A DNA stretch of 64,000 bases, from NCBI GenBank assembly GCA_047967505.1, contig CM106538.1; one strand, written 5' to 3'. The translations under genes and the position numbers were made by a program. Origin of the DNA: Dipteris shenzhenensis. Taxonomy: Eukaryota > Polypodiophyta > Polypodiopsida > Gleicheniales. Under the pieces are notes generated by a model. The model searched no databases. It saw nothing but the letters and a program-made list of their open reading frames with translations, and was not told the origin of the DNA. Positions 46,545 through 58,200 of the stretch are shown here, piece after piece. The stretch's first letter is position 1. Each line of letters starts with the position of its first letter.

Positions 46545-48460
46545 AGAGCTTGCAACCGTGTTAATCATATACCATTTTATTCCATATTCAAGAATATTCT
46601 CACAATATTGCACAACCTAGACATCATGGTTGGATTGATTTTGCGATTGCATCATCGACAATTCTTCCTCTATGGTTGATAGTGAATGAGAGAGGACTTG
46701 TGAGAATGTTCTAAAACAAGATGGCTTCATTGTTGAATTTTACAAGGGATTTTGGCATGTCATTTAGGATGTTTTGGTTAGTATGCTTAATTTTATGTGT
46801 TACAATGGTGTTCTATTAGAAGGCACGACTAATGATTGGTGCTAGTAGACAGAGCTCTGATGCTCATCATGGAGGCACCAAGGCTCCAATATGAGGCGAC
46901 ATTGAGCCTTGCAACAATGGCTACCCCTCTAGGCCAAGAGCAGATCAAGTTTCCTATCATTGCTCTACGCTAGAGGCACACTACAAAAGAGGAGGAGGGG
47001 GAGGAGTAGGGCAGGGTGAGACAGGTCCCTAGCCAAAGAAATGAAACTTTGTGATCGATGATGGCAGATAGGTTATGAACACAAGAGTCGCATTATCATT
47101 GGTGTATAGATGATAGACGGAAGAGGATGGAGATATAGGCATTTAGCAAATGTAGATTCCACCCCATAAGATCCATAGCTTGTAATGGGTGGAATCAATG
47201 TCAAGAATTAAAAATCTTGACAAGGCAATAGCTGATTAATGGCCAAAAGTACATGTCTCGTACATGTGGACCAATGCATATTTTCCATAGTTTCCACGCA
47301 CACCAAATATTTGTGAAAATTATTTTTCCCTTTCATAGGCATATAACCATGGTGGATGCCCCTTGGCCTTCTTTGTCCCACTCTCTTCCAATCCTGCTAG
47401 CAACGCCTTGTGTCTCCCCTTACCTCATGGCAGTAATAGCCCTCTTGGTGAGCATTTGCTCTCCCCCCTACACCGACCTCTGCCCATTGCTTCAACTCGC
47501 CTAGCCATGTGATTTCCCTGCCGTCCACCAAGGTTGAGCCAAGATTCCTAGCTATGGTGAAAGGGAGGTGGTTCAATAGGTTTCCTTGTGCCCCCCTCAA
47601 CCCTGTGTACATTAGATTAGCTACTTCTTGTTAGATTATGCTAGGTTTCATTAAAACTGTACATTATGTTAATCAAAGTCTAATCAAAATAGCTTATGTC
47701 ATCTTCTGTTAGGCAAAAGTGCCAATACCTTAATGCCAATTTGTGAAATTTAATGTGAATTGGTTTTATGCATGTGAATTTTTTACTTAGAAAATGAAAA
47801 ATATAGGTGCTTGAATCACTCTCATATCATCTAGATTACAAGAGTTACAAATTCTCAACAAAATGCTCACAAAACGGTACTCATTATGTTCGAGATACAC
47901 TATGCAAAATAGTGCAAAACTACAATTAGGCCCATTAAACAAATTTCTAGAACTTTGCAATCCGGAAACAAAGATTTCTCTTCATGCCATGTTATGAATT
48001 CTAGTCATCTATATGTTCTATAAGTTGTACCATGAGATGTTCTTGGAAAGATATTAGTCACAAAAAAAAACAGCCTTAATGTCATACCACACTCTGATAC
48101 ACTCCACCTATGTCAAGAAGATGTAGACCGAAAGTAATGAAAAATAAGTTGCCAAGAAGAATGCAACTCATAATAGATTGCAACAAAGAAATTAATCGAG
48201 TAGCCACATCTTCCAGTCTTCTACATCCCTTCATCACAAAATCAACATCTAATACATGACAATAATATAAATTATATATGCACATAGCTTATTGCTTCAT
48301 CACTGCATGTTTGACTACAATATAAGTGCATGTGGGACCTATGCTCCAACGCCATGCTAACACCTATGTACAACCACATCCATGACAACTCAGGGAGATT
48401 TTAGCATTGTCCTTCTAATAACTAATCCACCACTAGATGCCGCAAACAACAAGATGCCAT
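46545..48460. other. Transposon interior, no gene seen
   Basis: Mixed AT-rich sequence with only short chance frames on both strands. No domain recognised. Confidence 0.45.
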
Positions 48461-48545
48461 TTCTAGGCATTTTTAGGCATTGTGTAGCATGAGTGTACCA
48501 TATGCCGCAAACAACAAGATGCCATTTCTAGGCATTGTGTAGCGT
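48433..48545. repeat. Tandem duplication, about 65 bp
   Basis: ATGCCGCAAACAACAAGATG and the following TTTCTAGGCATTGTGTAGC occur twice (48436-48490 and 48500-48543), the first with a small internal duplication of TTTTTAGGCA. Confidence 0.8.
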
Positions 48546-49254
48546 ATATAATACCTCGAGAAAAGATATGGTCTAAGAAGCTAGAAAGGGTCTTCTTTAA
48601 TCTTTGAAGATACCATATATAAGAGCCTTCTTTAGCTCTCAATGTATCAGACACAAGGGCTTATGTTCTCCTAACCTAGAAATAGTTTTATTCTTTCATT
48701 TACTTTGAATTGATCATGTTTACCATATTCTAGTTCAAACTGTCACTGGTAGTGATGCTCATGGTACTTGCTAATCTACAACTCTAGGCACAAGTGCGTG
48801 AGAAACCCTCAAGCATAATGGGATTCTCACTCAATGAAAATTTTTCCTTTTACTTTGATCCCTTGTTGCTATATGGATACTATATTTTCCCAAGTAGGAG
48901 AATCCTTTTGAATAGGGCTATCTCAAAATAAATACCTTACTTCTTTACTCTCACAGGTTTTATCCGATGGATTTAATTATAGAAGTGGCTCTCCACTATT
49001 TATTCTTTTTTAAATAATAGATCAATTGTTTGAGAGCCTGAAGAATCTTTACAAAGGCAGTGCTAAATAGACTGAGTAGAACCAAAGAAAATCAAGTATA
49101 AGAGGCATCAACTTCAAAAATAGTCCTCCACCATTGATTCAGTGCAATCCCTCTATGGATAGAAAGAAAAAAAAAGAGAGTGACGGGATAAAAAAATTTC
49201 AAAAAATAAATTCAACATTAATGGTGTTCATCAAGATTAGAGATCAATGTATGC

Positions 49255-49500
49255 AAGAAAGCATAGCATCCTCATAGCATCCTAATCTCATCCTAATGAA
49301 AAGGCCAAAAAAGAGTAATAAAGAGAGAAAATCATAGCATCATAATCTCATCCTAATGCAAAGGCCAAAAAGAGCAATACAGAGAGAAAAGGTTTTTAGA
49401 ATTCTCTAGAATTCAAGAAAGCATAGTATCCTAACCTCATCCTAATGCAAAGGCCAAAAAGAGCAATAAAGAGAAAAGGTTTCTCTAGAACTTAAGAAAA
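49255..49500. repeat. Three direct repeats of about 75-100 bp
   Basis: GCATAGCATCCTAATCTCAT followed by CCTAATGCAAAGGCCAAAA and AGAGCAATAAAGAGAGAAAA occurs near 49263, 49333 and 49422. This lies 270-500 bp from the right end of the 13.7-kb element, so it could be a subterminal repeat. Non-coding. Confidence 0.75.
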
Positions 49501-49793
49501 TGCAATAGGAGCGCTTACTCATTTCAAAAGGAAAATGCCAGTAATAGCATTTCAAAATGTCCCATGACATAAGCCACTCTACGCAAATATCCATGTCACA
49601 TGTTGCAAGCTTCTAGAAAATTTTCAATATAAAACACCCTTCTGTATATTAACCTTTGGGTATTAAATTACTTCCTTATGTATATATAAATATGTAAGTA
49701 ATTGAATTAATAAAAACCCATCTGTTGAACTCACGTGATAGGGTTACATATGACGAGTGACCCCCCCGAGATGTGGCATCAGGCTATTACTGA

Positions 49794-50035
49794 CATACCT
49801 CGATCGAGGTATCGTGGCAGGTCAATACCTCGATCGAGGTACATGTACCGATGTGTATGGGCATGTCAAAATACCTCGATCGAGGTATCGTGGCATGTCT
49901 ACACCTCGATCGAGGTATGATGGAGCGATATGTATGTTGCATGTGAAATACCTCGATCGAGGTAGGGAAACCCTAAATTTTCTTATAAAAGGAGAGTGAC
50001 CCCCCTCATTCTTCATACCTCGATCGAGCTCCTCC
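49794..50035. promoter_or_regulatory. Palindrome array 2, right part
   Basis: Five near-perfect copies of TACCTCGATCGAGGTA (about 49796, 49827, 49872, 49902 and 49950) and a partial one at 50018. Spacing is 30-48 bp, except around the TATA box. They continue the array cut at 36064. The last full copy lies about 20 bp upstream of TATAAAA. Confidence 0.82.
49984..49990 (+). promoter_or_regulatory. TATA box downstream of the palindrome array
   Basis: CTTATAAAAGG is a strong plant TATA context. It is preceded by an array of palindromes and followed about 125 bp later by an ATG (50115) and a good splice donor CCAG/GTAAGG (50137/50138). It is the likely core promoter for the RING gene to the right, but the intervening exon structure is not fully resolved. 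Confidence 0.55.
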
Positions 50036-50137
50036 TCATCGACCGATTTCGGATTTGCAGGAGGTCGACGGAATTGCGGTAGCAACGGAGAGCGACCGAC
50101 GAACAACGACGGAGATGGACGGAGCGAGAGAGTCCAG

Positions 50138-51130
50138 GTAAGGTTTTTTTTATGTAGCTTTTTTTTTTTGCTAAAATTTATTTAAATTTTAGTTTATAGG
50201 AATAATTATAAAATATTTCTAAATTTCAAATGCATTTTAAAGTTTTTTTTTTGAATTACGACATTTTTTATTTAAAATATGAAAATGAAAATATTTTGTT
50301 TTTTAAAATCATCTTTAAAAAAAAGAGATTAAAGTTATTTTTTAAATTAGTGCTATTTTTATTAAAATAAAAAAACATTTAAATTTTAGTTTATAGGAAT
50401 AATTATAAAATATTTCTAAATTTGAAATGCATTTTAAAGTTTTTTTAAATTATTTTTGGAATTACGTAATTTTTTATTTAAAATGTTTGTTTTTTAAAAT
50501 CATCTTTTAAAAAAAAGAGATTAAAGATATTTTTTAAATTAGTGTTATTTTTATTTAAATAAAAAAATGCTTAAATTTTATTTTTAAAAATGATCTTTAA
50601 AAAAAAAAGAAAATAAGAGTTTAAGGTAGCTTTTATGTTATGTAAGTTATTTAAGTTAGTGAAGTTTTTATTTAAATGTCAAAAAGTATATAATTTGTTT
50701 TTTAAAATCATCTATTAAAAAAATTTATAACTGAAGTTTATAAATTACTGAAGTTTTGAATTAAATATAACGTTTAAATTTTATTTTTAGAAATCATCTA
50801 TTAAGAAAAAGAAAATAAGAGTTTAAAGTAGCTTTTATATTATTTTAGTTTATAGGAATATGTAATCTAATTATAAAATATTTCAAAATTTCAAATGCAT
50901 TTTAAAGTTTTTTAAAATAATTTTTTTTTAATTACGTAATTTTTTATTTAAAATGTGAAAATGTATATATTTTGTTTTCTAAATTCATCTATTTAAAAAA
51001 GAGAGATTAAAGTAGGTTTTATGTTATTTTTCAAATTGGTGCTATTTTTATTTAAATAAAAAAACGTTTAAATTTTAGTCTTCAAAATCATCTTTTAAAA
51101 AAAAAGAAAATAAGTTTAAGGTAGCGGTGT
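50138..51130. repeat. Very AT-rich repeated sequence, probably intronic
   Basis: A block of about 200 bp (TTTAGTTTATAGGAATAATT, then TTTCAAATGCATTTTAAAGT, then TTTAAAATCATCTTTAAAAA) recurs near 50190, 50390 and 50855 with decayed versions between. It begins right after the GTAAGG donor at 50138. No coding content. Confidence 0.7.
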
Positions 51131-51990
51131 GCGTTTATCAATCTTTATGTGGAATATTATAGATTATATAGTTGGTTAAGAGTTGTTTCATAATTTAGGT
51201 AGAGTAAGTAGGCTGTATAAAACACCACATGGGCATTATCCCTAAAACACCACACCACATGGGCAAAGACCCCAACACTAGAGTGGTTAGATGCATAAGC
51301 GTATGGCTAATTGGATCTTCTAAATGCATCAGCGCATGGAAAACACATACGTAAATGATTGTCCAAAGGTCTCCTCTCTCCCCAGGCATGGGAACCAAGT
51401 GATGATCTATAGGAATGGCCACTAGTTGAGGTGGATTGCCCAACCAAAATAGATAATATTAAAAAGGTCTAATTATTTTCTCAAAGTTCTCGCTTTAAAA
51501 GGTGTGTAGTGTCAACCCGCATGTGTAGTCCGAGAAATACTAGATGCGCCTTGCTTGTGTATCGTTCAAAGTAATGTATTAGATATCCTTCTATCTCCTC
51601 CATATCTAGTGCAAACCCAAGGTAGTAAAGCATTCAAAGAAGGTCTTATTAACCAAACCTCTCCACTATCTGTCCTTAGTATAGTGGCCATAAGTGGACA
51701 ATGTGGTCCTTACACCACATGTGGAAAAGTTTCCAAAGAGCAAGAAAGGCATTTAAAAAAATACAATTCTCCTTATTTTGGAAAATAAGTTAATCAAGTA
51801 TAATAATACTTGCCCCAACCATGTGTATCATCTTGGGGAATAAAATATAGAGATTCTCCTCAATACCATCTCTTAAACCTACAGTCTTGTCAGAATCTGT
51901 ATAGTTAACAAACATAGATCATAATGAGTCTTCTTACTAGGGTCCTCAAAGTACTGAAAATGCAAAGAAATACAAGGGTTACCAAGAGTG
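51131..51990. other. Intergenic or intronic sequence, no gene seen
   Basis: Contains short repeats (ACACCACATGGGCA twice at 51222-51262; GCATAAGCG/GCATCAGCG). No supported ORF. Confidence 0.4.
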
Positions 51991-51994
51991 TTGC

Positions 51995-52031
51995 ATGTGT
52001 GTGTGTATGTGTGTGTGTGTGTGTGTGTGTG

Positions 52032-52080
<49 letters not shown>
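51995..52080. repeat. (GT)n(GA)n compound microsatellite
   Basis: A nearly pure GT run of about 65 bases is followed directly by ten GA units. Frames through it are artefacts. Confidence 0.95.
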
Positions 52081-52081
<1 letters not shown>

Positions 52082-52484
52082 TTCCACACACAAAAAAAGT
52101 CTGTGTGTGCTTAGATTAAAAAGTCCCATCAATAATTGAGCCATACAGTTAATTCCATCAATTGGATAAAAAGTAAAAAAAGGGAAACATATAAGGAAAA
52201 AATATTTGAGAATCTAAGTTTAAAAATGCAACAACTAGAGTTTGAAAAAATTTTAATCAAAATTAAGAATTTTTAATAATATTGAGTTTGATAAACATAA
52301 TTTGGCCCATCTACCTGTAGGTGCATAGGATGATCCCAATGACATCCTACCTCATCAAGGAGTACGTACAAATAGTTTTCATTATGTAAATAGATTATAA
52401 GTCATATTGAATAGAATATTATTTTCATTACCCAAATAGAATATTAATTTCCATGTGTTTTTTTTGTGCATGCGCTAGCCACAG

Positions 52485-54433
52485 CGCACAGGTTCTGGCA
52501 CCACTATTCATATGCAGATAGAGATTCTGAGGGCTGAGATGAGGGCACTGCAGGATGCTAGGGCACCCCCTCACTTGGTTGTGAGTCTAGATTCAATTAT
52601 TGAGGCTCTGGGTCGATTGGACACAGTTGAGGACGTTGTGGATAGCTTTCAAGCACAGGTTGAGGTAGAGATCACTGGTCATGGCTTGGATTGGAGAGCC
52701 ATTCGACAATTGTTTGAGCGTGAGTCACCTCACAGGCAGGCCTTAGAGGATATGTTTTGGGATGGTCACACTGAGGCGATGCGACCACGATCAGGGTTGC
52801 CCTTGCATATTTTACGTTGTAGGCACCCCATCATAGCAGCACACATTTATCCGAGATATCTCACTGTGAATGGTGGTCGATTGCCTCACAACCGTTAGAT
52901 AGCCAGGTCATTTTCCATGTAGCTATACGCTGAGTTTGTGCTTGGTCATCGGGTAGACTACCTTAGTACTTGTCCAGGATCAGGAGCGAGACATGGTAGG
53001 ATGGGGCATCAGGAGCGTCAGACTGTAGATGTTCGACGTCGACGCGAGGCGCCAGAGTTACACACTATCCCTACACCAGCATTGCGAGCTATTGGAGGAC
53101 GGATTAGGGGGGATGTTCATTCAGTGGCATCATCCTTGCACCACATGGTCTCTGCCCTATCGAGATCACTTTCGATTCCACCTCCCCCACCTCGATCATC
53201 GATGGAGCCTCCCACATCTACACCACCTCCCACATCTACACTGCTTTAGCACGAGTTGGAGACTCGAGATGCACGGATTGCAGAGTTGGAGGTATTGTTG
53301 GCTGAGTCTAGGGACGAGGTTAGTTATTCTGATTATTTTAGTTTATTTTTTTATAGCATGTTTTGAACTGAAGTTTTTTGGTTAATTCTCACGATGTATG
53401 CAACATGTTTGCATTTTGCAGGTGCATCTATTGCGACAGGATATGGAGTCTCGTGTACGACTATTGGAGGTAGATTTGGAGGAGCAGAGGATTCGGACAT
53501 GCATAGCATACCATCGTGCAGAGCACTATATTTTGCAGTTGAGACATATTAGTCGTGATCCATCTCGCCATAGGATCGACCCCAGCGTGGCCCTATACCC
53601 CACTCCTCCTGTAGATGTGCCGACGACTAGGACACCCATAGATGCAGTAGTCATAGCCAGGCTTCCTACTGCCACTTGCGTCCTTTGCCACGAGGAGTTT
53701 GACACCGTAGGGTGGTTTGGACTAGGGTGCGGCCACATCGCACATCTCCATTGCATGACCCGCCACATGGTGGCACGATCAGTGTGCCCTGTATGCTTTG
53801 CTGACATTGATGTGGCCACATACAAAGGACTAGGCATGGATGATCTGTATCTTGGTCATCATCAGGCCATTGATCCATTCGCCCGCGTGGTCTTGACAGA
53901 GCACTACAGGGAGGAGGCATAGAGAGCTTTGTTGATGTAGGAGGGTGCTGATACATTTGTGGTTGCAGCGTGTGTTCCATGATGCTTCTCATATGGTGAT
54001 TTCATGCCAAGTGACGAGGCATGAACAGAGGAGGCATGCCGTATTGAGCGAGAGGCAGAGCTGCAGACATCATTGCAGCAGTGGGTGGAGCAACAGTTTG
54101 GGCGGGGCCGAGACCAGCGTCTTCTACATGTAGAGACGATTACTCGTGCTGGATTTGAGGCACGAGTATTCGCAGATGCATGACTTTGGGAGCTGACGCG
54201 CATACATAGAGGAGGTGAGGGAGGCAGAGATGGCAGTAGTGGCTCGTGCAGCATGCCCTCCTCTTCATCAGGATGAGGCTAGCCCATCTCATGCAGGAGA
54301 TGAGACTGGCCCATCTGATCCGGCTTTGCCTGAGGGCACATAGCAGATGGTTGGGCAATGGGTCATACAAGAGCCACATCAGAGGATGACTAGAGGATCA
54401 TATGTGGAGTTATCAGACTCTGATTCAGGATGA
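52485..54433 (+). pseudogene. RING-H2 finger gene, decayed
   Basis: After an acceptor (GCCACAG at 52478-52484) the frame encodes coiled-coil-rich sequence (MQIEILRAEMRALQDARAPP; LDWRAIRQLFERESPHRQAL), a Pro-rich linker and ETRDARIAELEVLLAESRDE. A short intron (GT at 53320, acceptor TTTTGCAG at 53421) follows. The next exon has a coiled coil and a RING-H2 domain: CVLC-x13-CGHIAHLHC-x10-CPVC (53678-53795), the C3H2C3 arrangement of E3 ubiquitin ligases. A degraded C-terminus ends VELSDSDSG at 54433. In-frame stops at 52896, 52920, 53247, 53920 and 53938 are all TAG. The palindrome array and TATA box lie 2.5 kb upstream. A transposon origin cannot be excluded. Confidence 0.68.
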
Positions 54434-54599
54434 TTATTTAGGCTTCACACATTTCTTGTTTAGGGATGCACTTCTGCACGATGATGATGATGATGTACAC
54501 ATTCATTTTGGTACTTTCATGATATTGTTCTTACTTTTATGATGTATGAGCATTTTCGTACTTTCATGACGTTCTTCTTACTTTGTTTATCTCAGTTTA

Positions 54600-54754
54600 T
54601 AGTTTGTTCAAATCTAACATAAACATTTAAAATTAGGAGTATGATTTTGAATTTCGAATATCTCAATTCACACATCTAATACATAAGGTATTTAAAAAAG
54701 AATGCCATGTGAAGTAATTGTAAACATTAAGCATTGAAAAAGTGTTCAAGTATA

Positions 54755-54814
<60 letters not shown>

Positions 54815-55051
54815 CTATGAACTTTATCATTTTCAATATCATATTGAATTTCGTATATATCAATGCTTGCAATTATTACACTAAACCTAAGAGCCATGCG
54901 AAGTTTCATCCCCATGTGCGTATTTAAAATTAAGAGTATGATTTTGAATTTCAGATATCCCAATGCACACATCTAATACATAAGGTATTTTAAAAATAAT
55001 GCTGTGTGTCATAATTCTAAACATTAAGCATTGAAAAGGTGTTCAAGTATA

Positions 55052-55141
<90 letters not shown>

Positions 55142-55215
55142 AGAGCTCTCTCGTGCTATGAACTTTATCATTTTGAATATCATATTGAATTTTGTATATA
55201 TCAATGCTTGCCATT
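54600..55215. repeat. Duplicated 290-bp block, each with a long (CT)n run
   Basis: The sequence from about 54620 to 54870 recurs at 54925-55215: ATTAAGCATTGAAAAGGTGT, then (CT)n (54758-54811 and 55054-55138), then GCTATGAACTTTATCATTTT and TATATCAATGCTTGC. The first CT run is about 54 bases, the second about 85. Non-coding. Confidence 0.88.
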
Positions 55216-55219
55216 TTTC

Positions 55220-58200
55220 ATACGTAGTCACTAGTAGGAATTATACCTTCCACATGGCACATACGAAATCAGTTGGAGACCAAATCTTGCGTGGATGTAT
55301 GCATTACACCTTCCATGTGGCGCATACCAAATCAGTTGGAGACCAAATCTTTCATGGATGTACGTCTAGGGTAGCCTAAGAGCCGTGCAAAGTTTAATCT
55401 CCAATAGATAAGTCCACATGCGTATTTGGTTAGTACGCTCGCCATTTTTCATATGCAATCACTAGTGGGGAGTGCTTGCAAAAATGTACGCATTATACCT
55501 TCCACGTGGCACATACCAAATCAGTTGGAGACCAAATCTTGCGTGGATGTACGTCTAGGGAGCCTAAGAGCTGTGTGAAGTTTCATCCCCAACAGGGTTT
55601 AGGATTTAGGGTTTAGGGTTTAGGGTTTAGTCATGCTAGTAGGGATTGTTAAAATGTACGCATTATACCTTCCATGTGGCACAAACCTAATCAGTTGGAG
55701 ACCAAATCTTGCGTGGATGTGTGTCTAGGGTAACCTAAGAGCCGTGTGAAGTTTCATCCCCAATAGGGTTTAGGGTTTAGTCGTGCTAGTAGGGATTGTA
55801 AAAATGTACGCATTATACCTTCCACGTGGCGCATACCAAATCAGCTGGACACCAAATCTTGCATGGATGTACGTCTAGGGAGCCTAAGAGCCGTGTGAAG
55901 TTTCATCCCCAACAGGGTTTAGGGTTTAGTCATGCTAGTAGGGATTGTAAAAATGTACGCATTATACCTTCCATGTGGCATAAACCAAATCAGTTGGACA
56001 CCAAATCTTGCATGGATGTACGTCTAGGGTAGCCTAATAGCCGTGTGAAGTTTCATCCCCAACATGGTTTAGGGTTTAGGGTTTAGGGTTTAGTCATGCT
56101 AGTAGGGATTGTAAAAATGTAAGCATTATACCTCCCACGTGGCGCAAACCAAATCAATTGGACACCAAATCTTGCGTGGATGTACATCTAGGGTAGCCTA
56201 AGAGCCATGTGAAGTTTCATCCCCAACAGGGTTTAGGGTTTAGGGTTTAGGGTTTAGTCATGCTAGTAGGGATTGTAAAAATGTATGCATTATACCTTCC
56301 ACGTGCCGCATACCAAATCAGTTGGACACCAAATCTTGCATGGATGTATGTCTAGGGTAGCATAAGAGCCTTGTTAAGTTTCATCCCCAATGGGGTTTAG
56401 GGTTTAGGTTTAGGGTTTAAGGTTTAGGGTTTAGTCGTGCTAGTAGAGATTGTAAAAATGTATGCATTATACCTTCCACGTGGCGCAAACCAAATCAGTT
56501 GGAGACCAAATCTTGCATGGATGTAAGTTTAGGGTAGCCTAAGAGCCGTGTGAAGTTTCATCCCCAACAGGGTTTAGGGTTTAGGGTTTAGTTGTGCTAG
56601 TAGGGATTGTAAAAATGTACGCATTATACCTTCCACGTGGCACAAACCAAATCAGTTGGACACCAAATCTTGCATGGATGTACATCTAGGGTAGCCTAAG
56701 AGCCGTGTAAAGTTTCATCCCCAACAGGATTTAGGGTTTAGGGTTTAGGGTTTAGTCGTGCTAGTAGGGATTGTAAAAATGTATGCATTATACCTTCCAC
56801 GTGACGCATACCAAATCAGTTGGACACCAAATCTTGCATGAATGTACGTCTAGGGTAGCCTAAGAGCCATGTGCAGTTTTATCCCCAACAAGGTTTAGGG
56901 TTTAGGGTTTAGTGTTTAGGGTTTAGGGTTTAGTCGTGCTAGTAGGGATTGTAAAAATGTATGCATTATACCTTCCACGTGGCGCATACCAAATCAGTTG
57001 GACACCAAATCTTACATGGATGTACATCTAGGGTAGCCTAAGAGCCGTGTGAAGTTTCATCCCAAACAAGGTTTAGGGTTTAGGGTTTAGGGTTTAGGGT
57101 TTAGTCGTGCTAGTAGGGATTGTAAAAATGTACACATTGTACCTTCCACGTGGTGCATACCAAATCAGTTCGAGACCAAATCTTGCATGGATGTACGTCT
57201 AGGGTAGTCTAAGAGCCGTGTGAAGTTTCATCCTCAATAGATAAGTCCACATGTGTATTTCATTAGTACGTGCGCCATTTTTCATACGTAGTCGTGCTAG
57301 TAGGGATTGTAAAAATATATGCATTATACCTTCCACGTGGCGCATACCAAATCAATTGGACACCAAATCTTGCATGGATGTATGTCTATGGTAGCCTAAG
57401 AGCTGTGCAAAGTTTAATCTCCAACAGATAAGTCCACATGCATATTTCGTTAGTACGTGCGCCATTTTTCATATGTAGTCGTGCTAGTAGGGATTGTAAA
57501 AATATACGCATTATACCTTCCATGTGGCACATACCAAATCAGTTCAAGACCAAATCTTGCGTGGATGTATGTCTAGGGTGGCCTAAGAGTTGTGCAAAGT
57601 TTCATCCCTAACAGATAAGTCCACACACGTATTTTGTTAGTACGTGCGCCATAGCTTTGCCGCAGTCATGCTAGTAGGGATTGTAAAAATGTACGCATTG
57701 TACCTTCCACGTGGCGCATACCAAATCAGTTCGAGACCAAATCTTGTGTGGATGTATGTCTAGGGTAGTCTAAGAGCCGTGTGAAGTTTCATTCCCAACA
57801 GATAAGTCCACGTGCGTATTTCATTAGTACATGTGCCATTTTTCATACGTAGTGCTAGTAGGGATTGTAAAAATGTACGCATTATACCTTCCACGTGGTG
57901 CATACCAAATTAGTTGGACACCAAATCTTGCATGGATGCATGTTTACGGTAGCCTAAGAGCCATGCAAAGTTTAATCTCCAACAGATAAGTCCACATGCA
58001 TATTTCGTTAGTACGTGCGCCATTTTTCATACGTAGTTGTGCTAGTAGGGATTGTAAAAATGTATGCATTATACCTTCCACATGGCACATACCAAATCAG
58101 TTCAAGACCAAATCTTGCGTGGATGTATGTCTAGGATGGCCTAAGAGTTGTGCGGAGTTTCATCCCCAACAGATAAGTCCACATGCATATTTCGTTAGTA

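Larger units (their letters stand above)
36065..49770. mobile_element. 13.7-kb DNA transposon, P-element-like, parent of the 246-bp MITEs
   Basis: The left end CTCAGGGGGGTCACTTAGTG and right end GAGTGACCCCCCCGAG are inverted. Each matches one end of the 246-bp MITEs: the right end matches the MITE 5' side for about 50 bp, and the left end matches the MITE 3' side, including CTATATCACGTGCGT. The octamer ATGTGGCA lies immediately outside both ends (36057-36064 and 49771-49778), and the flanking sequence on both sides is the same palindrome array. Contents on minus: a transposase gene (with a MITE inside it), a kinase-like gene and an LRR gene fragment; then about 3 kb without genes. Because GTGGCA words occur in the array, the duplication alone is weaker evidence than the matched ends. 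Confidence 0.82.

Noticed and set aside
36065-49770. Assignment of the 8-bp-duplication family to the hAT superfamily
   Set aside because: The duplication size fits hAT, but the encoded transposase lacks the hAT C-terminal dimerisation signature and its motifs resemble P/THAP9 better. Kept open as an alternative.
49991-50004. AGTGACCCCCCTC near the TATA box as another end of the MITE family
   Set aside because: Only about 12 bases resemble the terminus; no second end, no 8-bp duplication and no TATCACGTG inside.
51879-52144. Thr/His and Val/Cys repeat ORFs
   Set aside because: Shadows of the GT/GA microsatellite.
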